In this document: piece by piece, positions 22,484-35,800 of the stretch
How the letters are laid out: each line of letters opens with the position of its first letter
Position numbering within the stretch: position 1 is the stretch's first letter
Origin: Pomacea canaliculata
Lineage: Eukaryota > Mollusca > Gastropoda > Architaenioglossa > Ampullariidae
Direction of reading: 5' to 3'
Assembly (NCBI RefSeq): GCF_003073045.1
Contig: NC_037597.1
Span: 26,736,158 to 26,800,157 of the forward strand
DNA length: 64,000 bases
Program-made: the position numbers and the translations under genes
The notes under the pieces: model-generated
Databases searched by the model: none
Told to the model about the DNA's origin: nothing
The model's input: the letters and a program-made list of their open reading frames with translations, nothing else

Positions 22484-25400
22484 AGAGCAATACTCTTGGA
22501 ATATCATGGCATGATTCTGCGTGGATACCTCACCTAAACCAAACCAATGTTCTGGATTACTTCTCAGAGCGATCAAATCCCTTCTACGACCGTACATGCA
22601 ATAATGAACTCATCAAAATGCAGCGTCTCAGCCCTGATCAGCTAATGTAAGTCACATACTTAGCTATCATATTAATACCAGTCTAGAAACACAGTAACAA
22701 TTAGAAACCCATACTGATTCTTTGTATCAAACCTGAGACCCTAGTTGAAAATTACATTTACTGCAGCATGATGGTGCAATGGTTAGTTAGCACCTGTCAT
22801 CTGTAATATGACGAATGTAGACTTACCTTACATATGCTCTTAGCAATTCACCGAACCTGCCGCCACATACACGCTCTCGATACTGAGAGTTATGCTTCCA
22901 CATCCATTTGATGTGTAAGAGAATAAGTCACAGAGTTTAGATGACTAGGTGAGGGAATCAGCTGCTGTAAGGTCATATTTTTATGTTATTTTAATCATCA
23001 TGTTATTTCATACATTTTATTCATAGAAGACATGTCATATTACTACTATGCTTGGACTTTTTTCTTTGCTTCATAAGACAAAGAATGTTCTGTTTTTATA
23101 AAAATTTTAATTGATGACTATATTAGATTGTAAACGTACTAAAAAGACAGAGGTGTGTTTTTATATATATATATGCTTGCATTTGTCATTAAGTTGTATG
23201 CCAGTTGCTGGAATATCTTTCAGAAACATGGTTGGGACAGAATATACACTGCTTCATGCTCAGGAGCCTATTTTATATGTCATAAGAAAGCAGCTTCGCC
23301 ACTCGCCAACACATGGTATGTATGTTTCTTGAGAAGAAAATAATGAGTTTGTATGCGTGAGTGAGCACTTGCATCTCAAACTTGAACTGTCAAAGGCATT
23401 AAAATACTGTTAAGTAAAAAGTAAATTAACAAATTATTTTATTACAGTGACACCACAGACTAATTATTACATCATTGGAGGCATCGTCTATCAGGCACCA
23501 GACTTGGCATCTGTCATCAATTCTCGCCTGGTGAGCCAAATAAATGATACATAAATTATGCTTTAGAAAAGAGTGGGTATTATTATTTTGGTATCAGTAT
23601 TATCAGTGGTTCTGTAGCTTTCTGGAGCTGCATTTCTTGATTTTTTAATTAAAATAATGAGTGATAAAAAAATTTTAAATTGCATAAGTTCACATGTTAA
23701 AGTCACAGTTTCATGTTTAAATGAAACTTTTGTCAGTTATACTTAAAGTTATAAAAAAAAGTGCTTCAACTTGAAGGTTACACCTTTATATGCTTAATGC
23801 AAAACTTGCCTAAATTTATATGGAATTGGAAAAGTCTTTTTTCAAGATGCAGTAACTTATACACTTTTGATAATGTTTAGAGTTTTGCTTTTCAGCTTAA
23901 CACCATCACTCATCTGGAAGCTGCATTTGAAGAAAGTAAGAAAATAAAAACCTAGATTTCTATAAATTATTTTTTATCATTTTATTTTCATGTTTTATTG
24001 CCTGTCTTAATGTTCCTGGACCTGTACATTTTACCACAAGGGTATAAAATATCATACAATGGTAACTTAACTTTAAATTAAAGTTTACTTAAAGGCTTGT
24101 GCTACAGATTTTGTAAGGAGGTATATTTTGTGCTTATGTCAAGACATACTGATATCTCTCAAGTTACAAGTATTCAGTGTTGAGATTTGAAAGATAAAAA
24201 GTTATTTCATGCTCTTTCCAGAGTTAAAAGCTCAATTTTTAGTTTGACGACATACAGGGATGCATACGAGGAACTTTCAAGTCTTATTATCACATTCCTA
24301 TCTACACAGAATAGTTTAGACATGAAGGAAAATTAATGTTGTATTGAAAGTTTGATGTTTTTATTTCACATTTTCTTTGATGCAAAAACCCCTCCAGAAA
24401 AAGGCATCCAATATTAATGTGTCTTTCTTGTAACTTTGATTTCAGCCATGTCCTATTCAAAGTACCATCCATCAAAAGGATACTGGTGGGCATTCAAAGA
24501 CAAGGAGGAGAAAGGTATTTTTGTGAAAACAGTAGACTGTAAATCTCCTTTTATACTTTTCATTGCACTTTAGTGTATATTTGCATTATTTCCTTTCCAC
24601 ATTGATGACAGTAATAAGAGAAAAAACTGTCTGGAGCTTCTCTATCTTGGTTTTCTTCTGATATTGTTTGCAGTAAAAGAAGAAGCAAAGAAAGACAAGA
24701 AGAAGAAAAAGGAAGAACCTAGCTCTATGTTTCAGCGACAGCGAGTAGACTTACTTTTGGAAGAGCTTGCTAAAAAATACCCCCCACAATTCATGCCACC
24801 ACCACAACCAGAAGTCAAAGGTATATTTTAGGGTTATGTTGACATTTTTTTGTCCATTGCTATATTAGCTTTTCGTGTTTCCTTTTTATCACTCAGAATG
24901 GCCTTTATCTCTTGTTCTACTTTGTGTAAATCTCACCCTACCTTTTTTTGTCACATTCTAATGGTAGATAGAGGTATTGCAGAGCTGTTAGCCATACCAG
25001 ACGTTTGCTATTATCATTGAAAACATTCTTTTTTTCTTCTGAAGATAGTGTTTCTGATGGTGGTACTATTTTGTAAGGCTAGTAGTTCTGTCACAACATT
25101 TCTATGGCATTGACTGGCAACCCTAACATTGTCGGATGTTGCAAGACCATGTTACAGTCTTGCCCAACTTACCTTTCTGAAATAGCGAATCCCTAGAAAC
25201 TAACTCCCCTTGGTCAAAATATGTGCATTCCCTTTCTGTCCTACATATTAGAGATAAAAAAAAATAACATTTTCAAGTCACTCTTTTGGGAAGTCCTTTG
25301 TTCACAGATTTGCTTCTGTACTTTATAGTGGAATATGTCCCGGAATAGAAAGTTAAACCTTTCCCCATTGTTTTTTTATATGTGTGTTCGGCAGTTGGGA

Positions 25401-25657
25401 ATGGGTTGAGAGCAAAAAGCTTAAAAATGGGACTAATATGATCAAAATATCTGATTCATCTTTCGCCATCATATTAAAATCTGTCCATATTTTGTGACAT
25501 AATACAGAAATCTCATGTATGTCATATGAGACTTTTTTATATTCTTTCAGAGGAAGTACCTAAAGCAGAACCCAAGGTAGAAAAAGTGGAAAAACCAGAT
25601 GACAAATCTACTGGCAGCATGAAACCACCTCCAGAGAAAAAACCTAAACTCAGATGA
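22484..25657 (+). CDS. MED6: Mediator complex subunit 6 (MED6), seven exons, start exon not certain
   Basis: A head-module subunit of Mediator, which bridges transcription factors and RNA polymerase II in the nucleus. Exons: 22484-22646, 23224-23315, 23448-23530, 23896-23935, 24446-24514, 24674-24820, 25551-25657; phases agree throughout. The conserved MED6 core is read directly: [82 protein letters not shown] and [19 protein letters not shown]. It is followed by a Lys/Glu-rich tail ending in [10 protein letters not shown]. With the tentative first exon (21792-21804) the protein is about 237 aa, close to the roughly 245 aa of vertebrate MED6. It is tail to tail with WDR92, with stop codons 671 bp apart. 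Confidence 0.95.
22770..22830 (+). repeat. Possible SINE head fragment in MED6 intron
   Basis: The stretch ggtgcaatggttagttagca with cacctgtcat after it resembles the A-box head of the SINE at 4224, with a small internal duplication. The B box and tail are not recognisable. Confidence 0.3.
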
Positions 25658-25879
25658 TAAATATCGTTGTAATATTTGTGTGTGTGCATGTGTGTACAAG
25701 AGTGAACAAATGTATGTTAAATTGTATATTGGCAAATGTTATGGCATATTTGGATGCACTTTTTTTCATGTGTCCTATAACGTCAGCATATATCCATTAT
25801 ATAAAGAAAAGTAATGTTGATCCCAAAATAAGTTCATAAATAGGTCAGTCCCAAGGACTTGAATATTCAAATAATATTT

Positions 25880-25885
25880 AATAAA
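25880..25885 (+). terminator. Poly(A) signal, MED6
   Basis: An aataaa hexamer 223 bases after the MED6 stop codon, in AT-rich sequence, the best placed candidate. Confidence 0.6.
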
Positions 25886-26217
25886 TGTTTATTTGCCAGT
25901 CTTATCAATTTGCTTTTGTTTGTATTTCTTTGATGTGTGGTTAACTTTCAGTTCATTTGTGGTTTTTCGTGCGCAGTCCATTGAGCTCACCTCAACAATG
26001 GGAAATGCACTCATTTATTATTTCATTGAACTTGCTGCTTGCATACTAATTTTAAGAACAGCTTATTCGGAAAAAAAAGCTGTCAACCAGCACTGTCATT
26101 GCCACACTCAAAACATTCCAGAAGTGTTCAAAGCCAGGAATGGCAAACTTAGTGATCCGGATCTGAATAGACATGTCTGACATATACGCATTGGCATGAT
26201 CACACATGGGATAACAT
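25886..26217. other. Gap between convergent MED6 and WDR92
   Basis: About 330 bp between the opposing poly(A) signals. No gene or repeat is recognised. A 95-codon open frame here has no family resemblance. Confidence 0.5.
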
Positions 26218-26223
26218 TTTATT
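26218..26223 (-). terminator. Poly(A) signal, WDR92
   Basis: The plus strand reads tttatt, that is aataaa on the minus strand, 106 bases after the WDR92 stop codon. Confidence 0.6.
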
Positions 26224-26328
26224 CTTCAAAGCAGCTGCAAAATCATTCAACAATTCGTTAACAAAAAAACTGTCTGCAGGAGGAACTTATTTTCACAGCA
26301 GTGTACAACATGCTGTTACACCTTGTGT

Positions 26329-29300
26329 TCATATTGTCCGCAGTTTGGTAACTATGACAACACGAACTGTTTGATCAAATGAAGAGCATACAGCAAGGCC
26401 TTCCTTGTCTGGTGACCAGTCAAAACTGCTGATCGGTTGGGTAGACAGTGTAACATTTTGTTGTAAATTTATTGTTCCAGCCACACCCATGGCAACTCCT
26501 TCACCATCTTTGGTCACACGATTTGACGGATAGGAACTGCAATTCAGACATATCGCTATAGAGTGAAAACAACTTCATCTCTGGCATCAGTAGGATCATA
26601 TAGTTACTTGATTAAAGTAGAATATCTAAGATTAACGGAGTGGGCTCAACCATTCACAAAGTTAAGGCATTACATCCTAAGAATCATTAAACAAAATTAA
26701 CACCAGAAAGATTTAAACAGATCTCGACTTGCAAATAAAAGTTTTAATCAGTGGGAAAAGTAAAATTTTAAATTGTGTGTTCATATATTGGTTAGTAAAA
26801 ACTTGTTTTACACTAGAAATATCAAAGTTCTGCGGGGAATCCAGCATTCCACCTTTGCTGATTATAATGACTTCAAAAAGAGGATTATTTAGAAACTCAC
26901 TATTTCCAAAGGTTAAGTGATCCATTGCCACCAGTTGTCATGAAAATGTCTCGATTCTGTGGCAAGTGCCTTACAGCCCATACTGTGGACTTGTGAGCCT
27001 GAAAAAAGAAGTTAATAATTGTGTTCCACATTCTCTCCACCTATAATCAAAATTTTCAAGTTAAAACCAACAAAAATGTTCAATTTCAGTAAACTTCTAT
27101 TTGTAAGTGATTGTCCAGACATATTTCTGAACACCTAAAACTAATGTAGATATCTATGGCTCTAATTTGGTTTATAAAATAGCAGGTCTGCTCAAGGATA
27201 AAGTATGCACAATTACCTTTTCAGTAACGCATGCAAATCCTTTTTGTGGATGCTGCGTACGCATGTCCCAGATATGGAATTTGCTTTCAAGTGATGTCGC
27301 TGCCAGTTTATTCATGCTGATATCTTTGCGGTCAAACTCAAGACAACACACCTATCGAAAATTGCCAGGATTATCAAGTGTTTTTTCAAATAATGCAGGG
27401 TAATGTTAACAATGTATAACTTGAATAAAGCAGCTGTGAGTTAACAAGAGCATGACTCCCTTTGGAACAAAAATTTTAAATAAGTTTTTCTTAAAGATGA
27501 TTTTTTTTGTTAACTCATCCAGATGCACATTTCACTTCCAGTGACACCAAGTAAATCCTTAAAACCTTCAAAACTTCGCCATAAACAGAAACTGTCATAG
27601 ATTGAAGTATTACAAGAAAGAAAGTTGCTGCAGCCTCTAGGCAGCATGTCAACAGACCAATGTTATAAAGAACAAGTACTAACTTAAAGGATTCCCTCAT
27701 ATGTTTGTCAGTTCTCTAATGAAGAAACTACTAGGAAACTGAACAATAATAAAAATGAAATTAAATATGAAGAACATGAGTGAAAATTCTAAAAAACAAT
27801 CTACAAAAGTACAATAATAAAAAGAAAGAAACTTACTCCATTTTTTATGTTTGTCTCCCATCGCAAAGCCATAGCCTTGAGATCAAATAACTTAATATCA
27901 CCATTGTCATAGCCAGCAGCAACACACCTGTCTTCAGCATTGTGGGCATGTCCTGTTTGCAGATGTTAACACACTACTTAAATAAGTTTTAAGCATCATT
28001 CTCTAGTACAGCTGTGGAATCAGAATAATGAAGTTGGCAGAGAAAGCTCCTGATGTACTTCTGCAGAGAACCAAACTGACAAGAGAACTAGTGGTTATGT
28101 ACAGTCAAGGTAATTTAGTCCTGGGTGCAAGAAGTCCCCATGTTGAATACATCTTGCACAGTATTATGAAAGCTTGTGCTGAACAGCTGGAAACAGGATT
28201 CAAAGTGTCAACTATGTTATTGTAGTTGCCATTGACACTGTATGACTGTACATCTGCTTCTGTGTGTGTTAATCACTATCATTTAATAGTTATTTCTAAA
28301 TCTGTCAAATTACCTGTACAAATTGTATTTTCAGACCATGATGCTATGTATTTTAAGTACCCATTATAATTATTATGTCAAGGCAATCTATGACATGCCT
28401 TTTTTCAGCATAAGATCCTCATGAACCTCTAAGCCCAAGTGATTTACCAAAAGCAACAGTCCAACAATCCCTCTTGGACTCTCCTTCGCCTGGCTCCATA
28501 CTCGCTACAGGCTCATTTTTCTGTCTTGGATCCCACACTTTCACTGTTCCTGTAAACAAAATTATGAATATCATATAAATATTTTTTCTTTTGGTAAGGC
28601 AACAAAAGATTACCTGCACATTCTTTTGACAATCCCTTTTCATTGAATGATCTACATTTTATATACAATCACAGCTCATTCTATTTGTCCCTCATTAAAT
28701 ATTTTTGTCAGTTAACTCTGAAAAATACCTTCAGATTCAGTTACTGCGATTGGAATCAACAGCTCACAAACACAATAGACACTTCTAAACATCCATTTAA
28801 ATTGCACTGAATGTTGAAAATAGTTGGAAAGTATGCTATATGCACAAAGTCACAGCAAATAAAAGTTGTTTTGAAAACAGTAAAGCACTGTACCATCTCT
28901 GCTTCCTGTAACTATTTCTGGAGCCCCTTCTCCAATGCCCAGGCCTCCTACTGCATCAATGCTGTTGATAATTTCCTTGTGGGCTTTGACAGAATACAGA
29001 GGAAGCTCCAGATTCTCCAAGTTCCTAAGTATAACAAAAATTTAAAAATTGAGCTAAAACTTAATTCTTCAAACATTACTACATTACCATAAATTAATTA
29101 TTATTATTATAAAGAACTCAAAATATAAACATTAATTGCTTTCTTAGTAATCTCCTTATTCCTTTTTTTTTTTACATTCTACTCAAATATAATCAGTTAT
29201 ATCAGTTATCAATAGTATGGTCTATTTATTAAATGAAAAACTGATTGAGATTATGTAACACAATGTAGCAGTATAACAAGAACAGTGAAATACCATATTT

Positions 29301-30167
29301 GAAGTTTGCCTTCAAAATCCCCTGTTGCTAAATGTCTGTTCTGTAAACTGGATGCTCCAAATGTTCCACATTTAAATGGTTTTGATTTTTCAACCTGAAA
29401 TTAAGTTTCATGAAGCTTTCAATCTGATTGGAGTATGAACAATTATTATTACTTAAGCAGAAGAAACAGAAGTGGGGGAAAATTGGTGTTTTACATGGAT
29501 CCAGCAACTAAGGCTATATCACAGCAAATCAGCCAGCCCTGTAAACAGATGCAACTTGCAGAGAATGTGCAGCATGCCCAAAACAAGACCTGAAGCCAGA
29601 CAACCAATCCTTACTCAGGGCTTCTGCTTACGCAAAAAATTGCATACAGTACGCATTAAAAGTTCGGAGGACCCCTTCAATTTTCGTTGATGGGGTCCCA
29701 TTCAAAGCTGGGCGAAGAAAAGGGACCCCTTAAAAATCTGAAGAAGGGGTCCCTGGGACCCCAAAGAATTTAGCCCTAGCAGAAGCCCTGCTTACTGTAT
29801 TGCATGGTGACAGGAGTTAACTAGCTGTTGGAACGCCCGAGCAAAACAAAAAACAACAAAACAGGCCGATCATGAAATACAATACAGTTTATACAACCAT
29901 CAACTTCAGTGTTTTCCTGAGTTTATAAATGATTTACAAGTGTAACACAACTTCATGAACAAGTACAACATGAAAAGTAAAATGAATACTTACATCTGTA
30001 ATGCATTTTAATTCTCCATGTGAAACTTCGTATACCTGTAGTGCACCTGTACCTCTTGCATAGTTGCCAAGAACAACAAATTTTGCACTGCAAGGTATCC
30101 ACTTTGTGTCAAAAAGTGTATAATTAAGAGATTTTTGAATGTGTAAGATAATTTGTGGTTTATCCAT
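26329..30167 (-). CDS. WDR92: WD repeat protein 92 / dynein axonemal assembly factor 10, 8 exons
   Basis: A WD40 beta-propeller protein that works with the R2TP/prefoldin-like chaperone machinery in cytoplasmic preassembly of axonemal dyneins (known from animal and algal orthologues). Exons, 5' to 3' on the minus strand: 30167-29994, 29394-29294, 29024-28894, 28549-28448, 27952-27837, 27351-27217, 26998-26901, 26536-26329. The total is 1065 nt (354 aa) and phases agree; human is 357 aa. Diagnostic blocks: [20 protein letters not shown] at the start, [105 protein letters not shown] and [15 protein letters not shown] at the end. It suggests an organism with motile cilia. Intron 1 carries a SINE split by a hAT-like MITE. 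Confidence 0.96.
29472..29842 (-). repeat. tRNA-derived SINE, copy 2, split by a MITE
   Basis: On the minus strand the head is at about 29842-29797 (agttaactcctgtcaccatgc) and the body and tail at 29609-29472 (gcatctgtttacagggctgg, then tgtaaaacaccaattttccc). Between them sits the 175-bp element at 29616-29790. With that element and one copy of its duplication removed, the order matches the SINEs at 4224 and 45358. It lies in WDR92 intron 1. Confidence 0.8.
29616..29790. mobile_element. hAT-like MITE, 175 bp, inserted in a SINE
   Basis: Perfect inverted ends cagggcttctgct at the left and agcagaagccctg at the right, flanked by the direct repeat cttact (29610-29615 and 29791-29796). The CAGGG start and short duplication fit hAT-type elements, though hAT usually duplicates 8 bp, not 6. 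The interior has inverted gggacccctt-like blocks and no coding potential. Confidence 0.8.
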
Positions 30168-32859
30168 GATTGTTATTTACTTTCCCTGCTTAAGAAAACA
30201 TTATAATAAAAACAATGAAAAGGAAGTCTCAACCCTCTTGTTTCAAACTGGTGTAAGACAGAAAATATCTGAAGCACGTTTGGACCTGAAGGTATAAACG
30301 ACAAGAACAAGAATGGAGACGTTTCGGGAATCACTTGGCTTAGATACTGACCAAGCTTGCTCTTCTCTTTTAAAGAGTTTCGGGAGATATCATTGCAAGC
30401 AGATTTCATAAGTCAAAATTGTACGCAGTTCAATCGCTTGCCTATTCCTGCATTATAAAAATAATTGCAGTACAAAGTAGTGATCTGATGTTTATGTTTA
30501 TTCCTTGTTGCTCCTCGAGGAGCACAGGGTCGCAACAACACCTCGCCAAAGGACCCGGTTTTGGGGAGCCCCCTTTTATTAATATTAATAATGTGCCGTT
30601 AAGGTTGTTTTTTTTAAATTGTTGGAGTTACGTCCTTTGAAAAGCGTTGCTGTTGTCCGTTTCTTTTATACTCGTCCGCTTAATTTTTCTTTACAACTTT
30701 AAAGTGAGTTTGAAGGTGGTCAGCAGCCACGCAAAATGATACTGTAAAATTATTAGACTCCAACAGATACGTTTTGTTTGTGTAATACCGGGTAGTCGTT
30801 GACAGTGTAAATTAGCTACTTTTATAGATTGATAGGTTGGCTACATATGTCACCAGTGGCCGGGTAGTAGACGACAACGACGACAAAAAAAAAAAATAAA
30901 AAAAAATCACTCGACCAGTGGGAGCCAGAATTTTAACAAAAGAGGAACTGGCTGACTGGTTACATAGTCTTTGGTGGCACATGATTTTGGCCAGTGTTCA
31001 ACCATGTAAAACACAGTTTGGCAATATATACTTAAATTACTGCATCGCCTCACTGCAGACTTGAACAGAGTAACAGAAGATGTTTTCTAATGTACATTAG
31101 AACTACTCACATTTATTTGTTTAGATTTGGACAAACGTACGTATGACATCGCACACTCATGTAAACAGAAAGAGGTATGTAAATTCAAAAAGTATATTGA
31201 CAAGATAAGAACCATGCGCTTATTAACCTTTTGCTAATACCTTTACACTAAACCTAGTCCTACCTTTACCTGACTCTAAATTATAACACCTTTTCTGGAA
31301 CTATGCAAACCGTGATCCAACTTACTACATCAAACTTACTACATCAAACCGGACGCGGACACATGTACGGAGGATTCCCACCTAGGGGCAGCCGAGTGGC
31401 TGTCGTGATAAAAACACAGTAAGACTTTCCCTTTGTACCGAGGTAGAAGCGGGGAAGGGGATCGGTCTCGTTCCATCCCTCCATTGTACGCTCACGTCTA
31501 AAGTTTGGTAAGCATTTAGTCTCTTTAGTCCGGAAGCTATGTCAGCTGTTGCAGATCCTTTTGATTGTATGTGCAGCAAGTGCCCTTTGGCTAGTCCATT
31601 CAGGAAACTAGTGCAGGGTTATGTGACATTTGTTACAGACTGAGATCTATTTACTTCAAGTTAGCTTACTTAATAGTGTATATGCCTGGATATTGTTGTG
31701 TGCACCACATTCTTGATTAAGTGGTTCACTTAACTATCTTTGAAGCATTGTGTATAGTGCTATAGTATCTGAATAATTATTTGTGCTACCCTAGCCAGGG
31801 ACGCCCCAAGCTGAAGTGATCTTGTGTTTTCGTTTTAAAGAATGCGTATGTTCACTGTCTTCCATTTTGAAGCACAATCGCATCATTCACTGCTCACATG
31901 GTGGGGTAGGGGTTGGCGCAAAATGAAAAGTGGAAGGGAGCAAAGCACTGCCAGCAGTATTCCCTGTCTCAAACAAGCATTCCTGCTACACTTGAACAGA
32001 ATTCTGCAGAAAGCACTGAAATTAATAAGGATGACTCTTTACTACAGCCAAGCACAATGCATTATTACCGACTTACATATTGAAAATTAAATAAACTGCA
32101 TCTTTAAGTACAAAGCATGATAACTATTTTTGAAAATGGATGACTGTGATGTAAGTGATCACAATTTATTAACTGTTTACAGATTATTGGAACATTTACA
32201 GTAAAAAGGAAAAAACCCACATCTGCGCGAACTTGAACTGTTAGGAGTTTGTTAGATAGCACGCATGTAATAAAGGAAATGGTATCACTTTCACATCATC
32301 AAAAATACTGCGTATATGATATAGCAAGTAACGCTAAATCGATTACAACAGTTACACAGACGAGGCTAATTTCACCTCCTTATAATATCTTGCTGAAGCA
32401 GCATTCTGACAAGCAAATGTCCAAATCATGGCCACTTTGTACAGGCCTCTCCATCTATAACTGTACAGTCCATACCCTTCATATATTTTCTTTTTTTTCA
32501 ATAAGAACAGCTATAATGCATTTCAAATGTCAACTGCAAGAAATTATAGGTATCACCAACGAAAACAAGTTTCACCCCGTTGTTGTTCTCTTAGGCAAAA
32601 CTCTCTATTAGTATTTTGATTGTCAAAAGAAAAGGAAAAAAGAAAAACTCTGAGATCTTGTTCATAACAAACATAAAGTCTCTTTACTCAGTCCAACGTG
32701 TAGCATATTCAAATGAAACCTTTGATAATAGCCACTGACAGATGATCTGAAGCTCCTAAAAAGATACTGAAACTATCATTCATATTATGACACCAAAGAA
32801 ACATTAAATTGCACTGCATAATTGTTCAATAAAAAGCTAATTATGTTTCCATCTAAATT
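30168..32859. other. Intergenic, WDR92 upstream to the HEAT gene 3' end
   Basis: No gene is recognised. It holds a 16-bp perfect palindrome (tgctcctcgaggagca) in a GC-richer patch at about 30505-30560, a poly-A tract near 30885-30910, and a tRNA-like head (gggcagccgagtggctg) near 31386 that could be a SINE remnant. The HEAT gene 3' UTR must lie in its right part; aataaa on the minus strand occurs near 32165. Confidence 0.45.
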
Positions 32860-35800
32860 TTAATGATGTGGGGGTCCAAAGGAAGGCTGGAGATAGTCCA
32901 GATATCTGAAAACAAAAGATTTTATGAAAACAGTTTTTAGAACAAGCTTTACATACATTGTCAAGATATATAAATCAATAAAAAGAAAGATCACTTAATA
33001 AGTTTTGTAAAAAACATACTTTAAATTAAAATAACTTTTTATAAATAGTTTCCAGAAACAAATCTTCTAGTACATGTTTAACAATTCTTCAAGTGAAAAT
33101 GTGTACATGCACTAGAACTAAAGTCAATAAAAATGCAAATGATCATGCAAATTCTGTGGTTGTGTTCAATAACTGTATCATTTGTTAGTTTTTTTTTCCT
33201 GTCAGCAGAAGAGAATCTTCCATTCTGAGTCAAATACATTATTTACAACACATTGCTTAATATTTCACAAAAATATTAAAAGCTATCTTCAAATATATAT
33301 ATATCCTCCTATTCCCCATTTTTTCAGCTTGGATGTAAATTCAGTTTTCACTGGCAGCAACCTTCTTGACTTCTTGAACTGTGATGCACTCTTATGTAAT
33401 TCTTTTTTATATCTCTAACACTTGATTTAAATACAGATTACTGGCACATAATGTTTGTTTTAGGACTGTGACTCTGGATATGACTAGTGTGATCAAATTC
33501 GGCAACCTTTTCTTTATGGGCTGGAAGCTGTTATATACAGTGTTCCCTCGTTTATCGCGGGGGATAGGTGCTATGATCAGCCGCGATAAAGGAATTTCCG
33601 CGAAGTAGGGACATACATGCAATAATAATATATACATGTAAAACAATATCATGTGAGTGTAAAGTAATATATTAATCATGGTATTAATACAGTACAATAA
33701 CAAATTAGTGTAAAAAAATTATAACTGTACTCAGAGAAACCCAAAAAAACTGATACGAACTGGCTGCGAGATGGGAGATAACAATCATGGCTCGTCGCTT
33801 ACGCATAGCAATTGATTTCTCATACAATTATTTCTTTCTATCTACAAAATAACCATGGTATTTTAATAGAAATACTAATACAGCTTCATTTTTCGTCTTT
33901 TTCCTGTTGAAATATCTCTGGTATTTTGTAAAATGATAATTCCCAGCGCGGAAATATCGATCGATACTTCACTCAAAAAAAAAACCGCGAAGTAGTAAAT
34001 CCGCGATAGATGAACCGCGAAGTAGCGAGGGAACACTGTATGTTGCCTATTTTTATTATTAATACTGAAATTCATGGCAAATGAAATTCCAGATTATTTC
34101 ATCCCATCTTACCGTGGATCATACTGTTCTATTCTTCCTCTCATTATGCCTTCTCCAATAAAGGTGGTTAACTCTGCCAGACACTGGCTGCCAGCAGTGG
34201 ATGTCAGAATATTGTCAGATTCCTGCAGCAGCAAATGAAATAAATGCATTCATTTATCCAAATACACATTTTGTCTTAATATACTTGCTTTCACCCAAGA
34301 ATGAAATAAATTCATGTGAAACACAAATAATCACAAAAACAGCACACATAGAGTGCAGGGAGGTGTCAAAAGGGAAATGAAAAGAGTCAAGTAGCATTTT
34401 TATCACAGACATTCAAACCTGTTCCTTCAAATTTTATTCGATTAAATACTTCTGAAAGTAAAAATGGCTCTGATCTAAATGTTATAAAGGCCTTGGTTAT
34501 TCTCAAACCATAAGGGCATTGTAGCAGTGCTATGATGACATACAGTTAAGCATTATCTCTTGAGCATTATCTACAGAGCTACCAGTCCTATGGGAAGAGG
34601 TCAAAAAAGCTTACTTAGTATAAAGGGAGGAAAGCTGCCAGGCACTGATACTGTGCCAGTTGAGCTGCTCAAGCAGGGTGGGGAAGAAACTACCAAGGCC
34701 CTAGCTGTCCTGTGCTAAAGAGTCTGGGAATGCAAGGAATGGCTCAAAGAATGGATGCAGTCACTAATCATACCCCTTCCCAAAAAAAGGAAACAGCAAA
34801 CAGTGCTAGAACTACAAAACCATAAACATTATTAGCCACCACAACAAAGTCATACTGAAGGTCACAGAGAACTGAATCAGAACCACCACAGAAGAACTGC
34901 TAGCAGAAATACAGGCTGGCTTCAGACCATGTAGAAGCACAGTTAAGCAGCTCTTCAGCTTTTGTATTCTTGTAGAAAAACATCTTCAGCATCAGCAGAA
35001 CCTCTACCACAACTTCACTGACTTTAAAATGGCATCTGACAGTCTGGCATGAGGGGGCTATGGCATGTGATGCAAAAATTCAACACTGAAGGCCTTGTTC
35101 AAGTCGTTCAAACCACTGTACAATAGCTCAATGAGTACAGTACTGCTGAACAACCAAACAGGAGCTTACTTTCGCACCACAGTTGGCATACATCAAGGAT
35201 GTCCCCTATCACCAGTGCTGTTTAATATCTTCTTGGAGAGCATCATGCTCGAAGTTCTCCACGACCATCATACTTCCATCTCCATTGGTGGAAGATTGAT
35301 CTTCAACCTACGCTTTGCAGATGATAGAGATCTGTTAGCAGCCACTTACAAAGAACTGCAAGACTTCTACAACAGACTGACAGACAGTTCAAATGCATAT
35401 GGAATGGAGACCAGCACTGAAAAGAGCAAAGTTATGGTCAATGGCAGCAGCAAAGATCTAAATGAATGGGGTACAGCTCGAAGAGGTAAGCAGCTTCAAA
35501 TACTTGGGAGCCACCCTCTCCAAGGATGGCAGTTCATGCCATATATCTGCATCAGGATTGCAACAGCTAGGCTGAACAGGGTATGGTATAGCCATTAGAT
35601 AAGGTTTACTACCAAGTACAAGCTGTATAAATCCCTGGTAGTGCTGATCCTGCTCTACAGATGTGACATGTGGACTCTGCTCACCCAAGCGGAAAGGAGA
35701 AGCCAGGCATTCGAGAACAAGTGTCTGAGAAGGCTGCTGTGGATCTCATTCAAAGAATGTATAACCGACTTTGTAAAAATCAAGATTGCAACACTTGTAG

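Noticed and set aside
31382-31579. Minus-strand 65-codon frame and a tRNA-like start near 31386
   Set aside because: Only an A-box-like word is present, with no B box or cloverleaf, so not called a tRNA gene.
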